From NCBI GenBank assembly GCA_002371135.1, contig DFGB01000010.1:1-16779 (forward strand): DNA of 16,779 nucleotides, in the 5' to 3' direction. Under the pieces are notes generated by a model. The model ran no database searches, had not been told where the DNA came from, and worked only from the letters and a program-made list of their open reading frames with translations. Positions 6,326-12,640 of this stretch are shown here, in pieces. Each line of letters starts with the position of its first letter. Position 1 is the first letter of the stretch. Source of the stretch: Verrucomicrobia bacterium UBA3761 (GTDB lineage: Bacteria; Verrucomicrobiota; Kiritimatiellia; RFP12; UBA1067). Position numbers and translations under genes: made by a program.

Positions 6326-7750
6326 TCAAATTCCTTGTTTACCTTCTTCGATTTCGCGATTGATTTTTTCGACGGCTTCGTCGCTGAGCGGATAGCGCGA
6401 GATGATCAGCATTGCCACGGCGAGCAGAATCGCCGGGATTACGCATACGAGCCAGCGGATGCCTTCCTGTGCGAGCGGCGTCTGCGTTTCCAGCGCGTTC
6501 ATGAAGTAAGCGCCGGCGGCGTTGCCGACAGACATCATGGCAAATGCGGTTATGAAGAAGAACGCGAGAATGCGCAGGGGGCGATTGCGGAGAAACTCGG
6601 TCCAAAGATCGCTCACTTTTACCTTTTCAGTCGCGGCGGCATCCATGACGACGCGTTCGCGGGTTTGCGAGAAGCAGAACACGAGCAACGCGAAACCCAC
6701 AAGCGCGAACACGAGCATCGCAACGAACCACGCGGACGGCGAAGCGGGGAGGGTGGATTTTTCAGCAGCGGCCGCAGCATAGCCTGTCCACGCAAGCACC
6801 GCGCCCGGCACGACTCCGCCAAGCGCCATCCCGGCCTTGTAGAAGATGCCGGTCAGCGCGCTGACGATGCCGGCAATACGCTTGCCTGTCGCATGCTCAG
6901 AGTAGGAAATAACCTCCGGCACCAACGCCCACATGTAGCCGGTCGCGACGATGACGCCCGTGGATTTGACGAACTGCGCCACGTAGACCCAGCCCAGACG
7001 ATCCTCCACTCTGCCAAGGCGAGAGATTATATACAGCATCGCCATGCCGAGAATCGCAACAGAGAGAAAGATATAGAACATGTTTTTCTTCCCGGCCCGG
7101 CGCTTGATCGCCGGAACAAGCGGCATGAAGATGAACGACGGCAAAGATCCCAGCCCCATGAAAAGCGCCATCTTCCAGGGGAGCGCGGCATCCGCCGCGA
7201 GCAGCGCCACGAGGAGCGGTACGCCGGCGGAAACGGCGAGGCCGCCGACATTCGCCATGAACATCCTCACGCTAGTCAATATCGTCACCTCGTCCGTATC
7301 GCGCGAGAGCGACGAATTGAGTGCGCCGTACGGGACGTTGACGAGCGTATACAACATCGAAAGCCCCACATACGTGACGTATGCGTAGGCGGTTTTCGCC
7401 ATATCGCTTCCGCCGGCGCCGAACGGGTTCCAGAAGCACAGTATCGCCAGCACAGTCAGCGGCAATCCGGCGAGGACGAGATACGAGCGATACTTGCCCC
7501 ACTTGGGGTTGTGCTTGTCTACGAACGCGCCCACGAGCGGATCCCACAAGACATCCACGAGGCGCACGACGAGAAACATCGTCGCCGCCGTGGCAGGGCT
7601 CAAGCCGTAGATGTCGGTGTAGAAAAACAGCAGATACATGCTGATCGTCTGGTAGATCAGATTCTGCGCAAGGTCGCCGCTGCCGAATCCCAGCCGCACC
7701 AGCCAGCTGAGCCGCCCCGGGCGGGAAGTATCTTCTTTCGATGTTTTCAT
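6326..7750 (-). CDS. GPH-family sugar:cation symporter with permuted helix order
   Basis: Glycoside-pentoside-hexuronide:cation symporter (MelB/YicJ/XynP relatives), 474 aa and about 12 membrane helices, likely importing xylo-oligosaccharides with Na+ or H+. N-terminal signatures are canonical: FYTDIYGL, WDPLVGAFVD, KWGKYRSYL and NVPYGAL. The usual central block (TM6, cytoplasmic TRERV, NRP, TM7) is not in the middle. After TM5 the protein goes straight to the TM8-like segment ending RRAGKK (about 190-222), then TM9-TM11 (WALVPEVISYSE, GGVVPGAVLAWTGY). Only then come TM6-TM7 (about 338-420, TRERV at 363-367, NRP at 389-391), and finally TM12 ending in YPLSDEAVEKI. In/out topology would be preserved. 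The ATG at 7750 lies 6 nt after a TATAAT, predicting a leaderless transcript. The frame stays open upstream, but that stretch is a shadow of the GH115 gene. Confidence 0.93.
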   Translation of the reverse strand: MKTSKEDTSRPGRLSWLVRLGFGSGDLAQNLIYQTISMYLLFFYTDIYGLSPATAATMFLVVRLVDVLWDPLVGAFVDKHNPKWGKYRSYLVLAGLPLTVLAILCFWNPFGAGGSDMAKTAYAYVTYVGLSMLYTLVNVPYGALNSSLSRDTDEVTILTSVRMFMANVGGLAVSAGVPLLVALLAADAALPWKMALFMGLGSLPSFIFMPLVPAIKRRAGKKNMFYIFLSVAILGMAMLYIISRLGRVEDRLGWVYVAQFVKSTGVIVATGYMWALVPEVISYSEHATGKRIAGIVSALTGIFYKAGMALGGVVPGAVLAWTGYAAAAAEKSTLPASPSAWFVAMLVFALVGFALLVFCFSQTRERVVMDAAATEKVKVSDLWTEFLRNRPLRILAFFFITAFAMMSVGNAAGAYFMNALETQTPLAQEGIRWLVCVIPAILLAVAMLIISRYPLSDEAVEKINREIEEGKQGI

Positions 7751-7756
7751 GGCGTT

Positions 7757-7765
7757 ATTATAGCA
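7757..7765 (-). promoter_or_regulatory. extended -10 promoter for the symporter gene (leaderless)
   Basis: TGCTATAAT on the minus strand, with no recognisable -35. Six bases (AACGCC) separate TATAAT from the ATG at 7750, so the start site expected 7 nt downstream is the A of the ATG. No Shine-Dalgarno sequence is present. It would give symporter, GH43 and GH10 a start independent of GH115. Confidence 0.65.
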
Positions 7766-7812
7766 TTTTGCGGAGTTGTACGCTACGACCCGTTTGAGTA
7801 ATGCGGCAAGGC

Positions 7813-10800
7813 CTAGTCGAACAGATACGTGCGTACTTTGTCGCCCCAGGAGACGACGATCTTCTCGAATGCGACGCCCGGGTCGAGAGGCGCGAGTTCG
7901 AGCGCCGCACCGGCCGGCGGCGCCTTCAGGGTCGCGGTCTTGGCCACGACGCGGCGGGCCACGGTCGGATAGAATACGCTGTAGATGTTTTCCTTGTCCT
8001 CGTTCAACCGCTCGTTGAAATTGATTTCCTTGGCGTCGCCACCTGCGAAGCCCACCGTGTAGCGGTGCCCTTCCTTGCGGGCGAATGCCAAAGTAGAGCG
8101 CGTCACGACCGTCACCTCGACCTTGTCGACGCCGGAGGGAATCTTCACATCGTAGACAAGCTTTGCACCTCTGGGGTCTAGGGTGCGCGGGAATACCTCG
8201 ACACCGGAGAGTGTCCTGCCAAGGCCTGGAAGGACTTCCCAGCGAGCGCCATCCGGCGCCAACGCCTTGGCGTAGTGTTCGGCCTCGATCGAGACGTGCT
8301 TCGGCTGTGCTTTCGCAACACTGGTTTCCCGCGGCCTCGGCGCGATTCTTTTCACCTTCTCCGGCGTCCTTCCTTCCACCAATTCTTTCCAAAGCGGCAG
8401 GGCGGCGTCTCGCCACGCTGCGTAGCCTTTGGCGTTCGGATGGAGAGAATCATCCTGCAAATCCGGTTTCAGGCGCCCGTCGGGCAGCGTAAAGAATCCG
8501 CTCCAATCATGCCAGATTATCTTCTCGCCATCGCAAAGCGGCTTGAGGAGTTCATTGACGGCATCGTTTTTGCCGCGCTCCACGCTGTCCGGATTGCCGC
8601 GCGGAAGGATGGCCGAAAGCAAAATCTTCGCCTGCGGCTGGCGCGCATGGATTTCGCGTATGCAGGCGCGAATCTGACCCGCCGTCTCCTCCGCGCTCTC
8701 GTTCACGCCGTTGTTGGTGCCGATCATCAGCTGCACCACCTTGGCGCGGTAGCCATCGAGTTCGCCGTCGCGCAAACGCCACAGGCAATTTTTGACATTG
8801 TCGGCCCCGTAGCCGAGGTTGAGGACGCGAAGCGAATTCGTCACGTCGACGTACGCCGCCTTGCCGTGGCGCTCCCAGCGGTGGGTGATGGAATCTCCAA
8901 TCAAGACGAGGTCGAACTCCTTCTCGCGCCTGATCTTCTCAAGCGTGGCCTCGTGGCGACGCATCCACCAGTTCTCGCCCATGTTCTTGTCAAACGACTT
9001 GGAGCGCTGGATAGAATATATGCGCGGCTCGCTCTCGTCAAGCCACGCGAGCGAATTCGCCTGCCGCTCGCGCGAACGCTTGACTTTCGGGCATTTGTCG
9101 GCGGGAAAGCCGTCGTTCCACGAGGTATAGCCGATTACCTTCTGCGTCATCATGCCGCACCACTTGCCGCCGGCGACTGCGAAATTGTAGTCCTCGCAAA
9201 TCGCCGCATGCCTGCGAAAACACTCCTCGACGCGATCCGCCCAATAGTCCAGCTCCTTCCGCGACTTGGCATCGTCCGCGCCTGCGAGCGCCATGTTGTT
9301 CGCCTGGGAATAGTACATATCGTAAAGATTGGCCATCGCGCGGACATGGAAGAGGATGATTTCAAAATACGCGGCTTTGCAGTTTTCACTCAGGCGCGCG
9401 TATTGCGCCTCTGCGTCGGCGAGAAGCTTCTGGTAATCATCGCGGACTTTCTTCCATTCGCCGGTGCCGAGGTCGTACGTATTCGCATCGAGCATCTCAG
9501 GCGTGACGCGCGCGGCCCACCTGCTCGTCGTATCGAGAATCCGCGCGGCCTCCTTCGCCTCCTTCCGCCCGACAAGGCGTTCGCAGAAGCCTACGGTAAA
9601 CGCGTGCAGCGTTTTCGGCGTATAGCGCTCTGGCTTCCACGCCATATCCATGAAAAGCGAAATCGGATATTCCATCGGCTTCAGATCGCCCACGTTCAGT
9701 ATCCACAACCTGTCCACGCCATACTCGAAAGCAAGCGAAAGCTGCTCCCACATGTTCATCGCGCTCGTCACGTTCAGAAACTTCGAGTTGCGCGGCGCCC
9801 CCACGTAGTCGACGTGATAGTACATCCCCCAGCCGCCGGGACGGGAACGCTCCTCTGCATTTGGCAGACAGCGGACGTTCCCCCAGTTGTCGTCGCACAA
9901 AAGGAGCGTCACGTCGTCCGGGACTCTGAGCCCTTTGTCGTAATAGTCCAGCACCTCCTTGTAGAGCGCCCACACCTGCGGGACTTCGCTCGCCTTCCTG
10001 CCGGTCTCGCGCTCTATTATCGCACGCTGGCTGGCGATTATGTTTTCCATGAAAGCGACGGAGGAATCGCCTTCGATCTCTTCATCGCCATCGCCGCGCA
10101 TGCCGATGGTAATGAGGTCTTCCGTATCCTTGGCGCGCCTGACGCCTTCGGCGAAGAACTCGTCGATGACGCCTTTGTTGACGCCATAGTTCCAGGCTCC
10201 GTATTCCTTGCGCCGCCGGGCCCACTCCTGATGGTTTCTGGCCATAGGCTCGTGGTGCGAGGTGCCCACAATCACACCCATGTCCGAGAGCGTCTTGGAG
10301 TTCTCCGGATCGTCTGCATAGAACGCCCAGCACCACATGGCCGGCCACAGAAAATTGCCGCGCAGCCTGAGGATCAGCTCGCCGACGCGCGCATAGAAAC
10401 GGTGGTCGCCGAAGTCGGTGCCGTATGTGTTCTTGACCCACGAGGTAAGACACGGCGCCTCGTCGTTGAGGAAAATGCCGCGATACCGCACCGCCGGCTC
10501 GCCGTTTGTATATTCTCCAATGTCGATGCCAAGACTCCTGTGCTTCGGCAACGGAGCATCCGCCCAATCGTACCACGGGCTCACGCCAATCTGCTCTGAA
10601 AGCTCGTAAATGCCATACACGGCGCCGCGGCGGTCGCTGCCGGATATGACGAGATCGGACTTGCCGAACGTGATTTTGTAGAGCTCGCGTTTGCCTGCGA
10701 GGGCGGGATCGATGCGAACTACAATTCTGCGACCGCTTTTCACAGGCGGCTGCGAACCTGTGACGCGCTCGAAATCGTCGGCAAGATTCTTAGCCGCAAT

Positions 10801-10980
10801 CTTGACTGCGGCCTCGTCCGTCTCGACTGCAATGGCGCAGACTGGCACGCCCTCTTGAATGAGCGTGAAGCGGTCTTTCCTCAACTCTCTGCCGCAAATG
10901 CCGGGATTGTCGATAGCCAACGCGTCGATGCAAAATGCCAGACCTGACAAGAATAAAATATATGCCGAAAAATTTTTCAT
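7813..10980 (-). CDS. secreted GH115 alpha-glucuronidase with embedded SGNH acetylesterase
   Basis: Bifunctional xylan-debranching enzyme, 1055 aa. The signal peptide is about 1-22; the LAFC there does not fit a lipobox. Residues about 28-620 are the GH115 N-terminal alpha/beta, barrel and helical domains, with family blocks GIFLNDE (168-174), TIGMRGDGDEE (291-301), LCDDNWGN (361-368), YHVDYVGAPR and VIGYTSWNDGFP. Residues about 660-870 are an SGNH/GDSL hydrolase: nucleophile S697 in IGDSIT, oxyanion-type GTNN (754-757), and D844/H847 in DDSLHPN. The protein then resumes with a GH115 C-terminal beta-sandwich (VSIEAEHYA, GLGRTLSGVEVFP). GH115 enzymes remove (4-O-methyl)glucuronic acid from xylan; the SGNH part probably removes acetyl groups, which is inference. 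It is the first gene of the operon. The ATG lies 6 nt after TATAAT, without a Shine-Dalgarno sequence. Confidence 0.94.
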   Translation of the reverse strand: MKNFSAYILFLSGLAFCIDALAIDNPGICGRELRKDRFTLIQEGVPVCAIAVETDEAAVKIAAKNLADDFERVTGSQPPVKSGRRIVVRIDPALAGKRELYKITFGKSDLVISGSDRRGAVYGIYELSEQIGVSPWYDWADAPLPKHRSLGIDIGEYTNGEPAVRYRGIFLNDEAPCLTSWVKNTYGTDFGDHRFYARVGELILRLRGNFLWPAMWCWAFYADDPENSKTLSDMGVIVGTSHHEPMARNHQEWARRRKEYGAWNYGVNKGVIDEFFAEGVRRAKDTEDLITIGMRGDGDEEIEGDSSVAFMENIIASQRAIIERETGRKASEVPQVWALYKEVLDYYDKGLRVPDDVTLLLCDDNWGNVRCLPNAEERSRPGGWGMYYHVDYVGAPRNSKFLNVTSAMNMWEQLSLAFEYGVDRLWILNVGDLKPMEYPISLFMDMAWKPERYTPKTLHAFTVGFCERLVGRKEAKEAARILDTTSRWAARVTPEMLDANTYDLGTGEWKKVRDDYQKLLADAEAQYARLSENCKAAYFEIILFHVRAMANLYDMYYSQANNMALAGADDAKSRKELDYWADRVEECFRRHAAICEDYNFAVAGGKWCGMMTQKVIGYTSWNDGFPADKCPKVKRSRERQANSLAWLDESEPRIYSIQRSKSFDKNMGENWWMRRHEATLEKIRREKEFDLVLIGDSITHRWERHGKAAYVDVTNSLRVLNLGYGADNVKNCLWRLRDGELDGYRAKVVQLMIGTNNGVNESAEETAGQIRACIREIHARQPQAKILLSAILPRGNPDSVERGKNDAVNELLKPLCDGEKIIWHDWSGFFTLPDGRLKPDLQDDSLHPNAKGYAAWRDAALPLWKELVEGRTPEKVKRIAPRPRETSVAKAQPKHVSIEAEHYAKALAPDGARWEVLPGLGRTLSGVEVFPRTLDPRGAKLVYDVKIPSGVDKVEVTVVTRSTLAFARKEGHRYTVGFAGGDAKEINFNERLNEDKENIYSVFYPTVARRVVAKTATLKAPPAGAALELAPLDPGVAFEKIVVSWGDKVRTYLFD

Positions 10981-10986
10981 GACACA

Positions 10987-10995
10987 ATTATATCA
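10987..10995 (-). promoter_or_regulatory. extended -10 promoter of the xylan operon (leaderless)
   Basis: TGATATAAT on the minus strand, 6 nt (TGTGTC) before the ATG of the GH115 gene, the same geometry as at the symporter gene. There is no clear -35 hexamer and no Shine-Dalgarno sequence, so transcription probably starts at the ATG itself. Confidence 0.65.
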
Positions 10996-11029
10996 TATTT
11001 CCCGGTCTGCAGGCATTACCAATTCGGGG

Positions 11030-11098
11030 AAGGAGGCCGCTTCGCGGCAGCATGAAGCGGAATGCAGGAATTTTGCGCGGCTGAAGCCGCGCCTCCTT
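11030..11098. repeat. REP-like imperfect palindrome between rnpB and GH115 gene
   Basis: AAGGAGGCCGCTTC (11030-11043) is nearly the reverse complement of GAAGCCGCGCCTCCTT (11083-11098), with two extra bases in the right arm. Each arm can also fold alone: GCCGC/GCGGC on the left and GCGCGGC/GCCGCGC on the right. It lies between two minus-strand units and resembles a dispersed intergenic palindrome. Other copies are needed to prove that. Confidence 0.55.
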
Positions 11099-11110
11099 GC
11101 GCGCCGTGCG

Positions 11111-11131
11111 AAAAAACCAGGACGGTGCGCG
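11111..11131 (-). terminator. rnpB terminator formed by the P1 3' strand and T-run
   Basis: The 3' strand of P1 is followed directly by six T on the minus strand (11116-11111). The partner strand is the rnpB 5' end about 400 nt upstream, so the terminating helix would close long-range. Confidence 0.55.
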
Positions 11132-11527
11132 GCGAATAAGCCGGATTCTGTTCCCCGCCAGACTTTCGCCCGGCAGGTCCGATCATTCATCTTCGCAATC
11201 TACCCGAAGCCTGATACGCCGGGCGTTTACGCTGGCGTAGCCGGAGGGGTCCCCCGTTCGGCTCCCTATTCGATCTTGCTCCAAGGAGGGCTTGCCTTGC
11301 GGACGCGCTTTCGCGCACTTCCCGGTGGGCTCTTACCCCGCCCTTTCACCATCACCGCCGCCAGTATCCTTGCGGATGCCGGCGGCGGCTGTCTTTTTCT
11401 GCGGCGCTTTCCGTCACGCGGCTTTACCCGCGTCCTCCGTCCTTGACGAACGGATCCTTTACCCTGTGGAGTCCGGACTTTCCTCGGTCCTTGCGGACCG
11501 CGACCGGTCACTCGCGCACCGTCCTGG
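11117..11527 (-). ncRNA. rnpB: RNase P RNA (M1 RNA)
   Basis: Catalytic RNA of RNase P, which matures tRNA 5' ends. About 411 nt, consistent with bacterial type A. On the minus strand it carries the conserved 5' core GAGGAAAGTCCGGACTCC (around 11487-11470), the ACAGGGTA continuation, and the 3' core ACAGAATCCGGCTTA (around 11152-11138). The 5' end CCAGGACGGTGCGCG (11527-11513) and the 3' end CGCGCACCGTCCTGG (11131-11117) form a perfect 15-bp P1 helix followed by TTTTTT, so P1 and the terminator are one structure. It begins 12 nt after the stop of the zinc-ribbon gene and is probably co-transcribed with it and the tRNAs. Confidence 0.97.
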
Positions 11528-11539
11528 AAATTGTCTTTG

Positions 11540-12265
11540 TCACCTGTAAAGCATGCGCCCGCACATCGTGCAAGCGACTATGCGCTGCGGCTGGCCCGCT
11601 TCGCCGTTCTTAACGTTGAGATCGACAAGCTGGGAAACGCTGGGCGGCTGGACGAGATGGCAGCCATCGCACACGCCCGACTGCGTGAGAGGGACGATGA
11701 CCGGCCAGCGCTTCGTCTTCAGGCGCTCGTAATAGACGCGAGCGCGGGGATCGGCCACTGCGGCGGACTTCTCCTCGCGCTCCTTCTTCGCTTCTGCAAG
11801 CATCGCCTCGGCTTCTTTGATGCGCTCGTCGAGTTCTGCGCAAACTTCATCGACGCCGCCCTTGATGTCGTCGAACTTCTTCTGCGCGTCGGCAATCCTG
11901 CTCTCGTGCGCAGGAAGATCGTCCATCGCGGAGAGCTGATTGTTCTCGGTCGTTTCGAGGTCGTGGGAAATCAAATCAATCTGCAGAGAATACTGCTGAT
12001 ATTCCTTGTTGGTCTGAGCGGAAGACTGGGAAAGTTTGAGCTGCTGGATCTTCTCGCGCAACGCTTCCGCGTCGGCCTCGAAACTCTTTACGCGCTGAGA
12101 AGCAAAAGCCTGATTGGATTTGGCCGTGGAAAGTTCTGCATTCACCGCGCTCAGGCGTGCGACTTCCAACGCCTTGCGACGAGGTAGGTCTTTGAGTTCA
12201 TGCTCAAGTTCACGAATGCGGCCGTCAACTTCCTGCAAATCAATCAGCGTTTCGACAACAGTCAC
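11540..12265 (-). CDS. coiled-coil C4 zinc-ribbon protein (DUF164/zf-RING_7 family)
   Basis: 241 aa. Residues about 1-170 form a long, almost uninterrupted alpha-helical hairpin coiled coil rich in Glu, Lys, Leu and Gln. The C-terminus is a zinc ribbon with C199/C202 (CDGC) and C232/C235 (CTMC). This matches the widespread DUF164 family. Its studied member, Helicobacter HP0958 (FlgZ), is a chaperone-like RNA- and RpoN-binding protein; in most bacteria the role is unknown. I chose the GTG at 12265 because AAAGGA lies 7 nt upstream. A longer frame starting at 12322 would run inside tRNA-His and is rejected. It begins 14 nt after the tRNA-His CCA and ends 12 nt before rnpB, so it sits in an RNA-gene operon, which hints at an RNA-related job (inference). 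Confidence 0.88.
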   Translation of the reverse strand: MTVVETLIDLQEVDGRIRELEHELKDLPRRKALEVARLSAVNAELSTAKSNQAFASQRVKSFEADAEALREKIQQLKLSQSSAQTNKEYQQYSLQIDLISHDLETTENNQLSAMDDLPAHESRIADAQKKFDDIKGGVDEVCAELDERIKEAEAMLAEAKKEREEKSAAVADPRARVYYERLKTKRWPVIVPLTQSGVCDGCHLVQPPSVSQLVDLNVKNGEAGQPQRIVACTMCGRMLYR

Positions 12266-12279
12266 TTTCTTATCCTTTC

Positions 12280-12357
12280 TGGGGCAGGAGACGGGACTCG
12301 AACCCGCAACCCACAGAATCACAATCTGTTGATCTAACCAATTGATCTACTCCCGCC
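12280..12357 (-). tRNA. tRNA-His (anticodon GTG)
   Basis: Cloverleaf with acceptor GCGGGAG/CTCCTGC (one G-T pair), anticodon stem ACAGA/TCTGT around TTGTGAT, and T-loop TTCGAGT. It has the His-specific extra G-1 (12357) opposite C73, and CCA is encoded (12282-12280). The next gene's ribosome binding site starts right after the CCA. Confidence 0.96.
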
Positions 12358-12372
12358 GTCTCTGCTTGCTGC

Positions 12373-12448
12373 TGGAGCCAGGTAAGGGACTCGAACCCCC
12401 GACCTGCTCATTACGAATGAGCCGCACTACCAACTGTGCTAACCTGGC
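12373..12448 (-). tRNA. tRNA-Thr (anticodon CGT)
   Basis: Acceptor GCCAGGT/ACCTGGC with T73 and encoded CCA (12375-12373), D arm GCAC/GTGC, anticodon stem GCTCA/TGAGC around TTCGTAA, T-loop TTCGAGT. The T-stem has two G-T pairs. It is the first gene of the unit, 15 nt ahead of tRNA-His. Confidence 0.96.
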
Positions 12449-12465
12449 TTGTTGCTTGGCCACAT

Positions 12466-12495
12466 ATTGTATCAAATACCGCCCCTAGGCGTCAA
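12466..12495 (-). promoter_or_regulatory. promoter of the tRNA-Thr/tRNA-His/zinc-ribbon/rnpB unit
   Basis: On the minus strand TTGACG (12495-12490), an 18-nt spacer, then TACAAT (12471-12466) preceded by TGA, an extended -10 form. The predicted start is about 10 nt upstream of tRNA-Thr. Confidence 0.75.
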
Positions 12496-12513
12496 TGGGG
12501 AAAATCAGAAAAT

Positions 12514-12640
12514 TTAGTTAGTAGTTAGCAGTTAGGAGTTAGGTCTCCCGGTGCGACAAGACGAACCTCTCAAATAGATCTTCCACGTTCGTGGCTCTTG
12601 GCTCCTAAATTGCCAACTGCCAATTACTAACTGCCAACTA
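12514..12640. repeat. inverted-repeat element rich in AGTTAG units
   Basis: The left arm (12514-12543) is a run of short AGTTAG-type units. The right arm (12604-12640) is its approximate reverse complement, with CCAACTGCC units. The interior has a second nested inverted repeat, ACGAAC (12561-12566) with GTTCGT (12587-12592), and the perfect hairpin CCACG-TT-CGTGG (12583-12594). It resembles a small non-autonomous palindromic element. Its right end includes the stop codon of the coiled-coil membrane protein gene, and it may double as that gene's 3' structure. Confidence 0.55.

Noticed and set aside
7751..8416. Extended N-terminus for the symporter
   Set aside because: The extra residues overlap the GH115 gene, are Arg/Gly-rich and non-homologous, and a promoter sits right before the internal ATG at 7750.
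5840..10599. Very long plus-strand open frames (653 and 774 codons) opposite the GH43, symporter and GH115 genes
   Set aside because: They are antisense to clearly homologous enzymes and have low-complexity His/Arg-rich translations with no domain. GC-rich coding DNA often leaves such frames open.
10915..10980. Lipoprotein signal on the GH115 protein (LAFC at residues 14-17)
   Set aside because: Phe just before Cys does not fit the lipobox, where Gly, Ala or Ser is expected; an ordinary signal peptide fits better.
12266..12322. Longer start for the zinc-ribbon protein
   Set aside because: It would begin inside tRNA-His; the GTG at 12265 has a well-placed AAAGGA and gives the family N-terminus.
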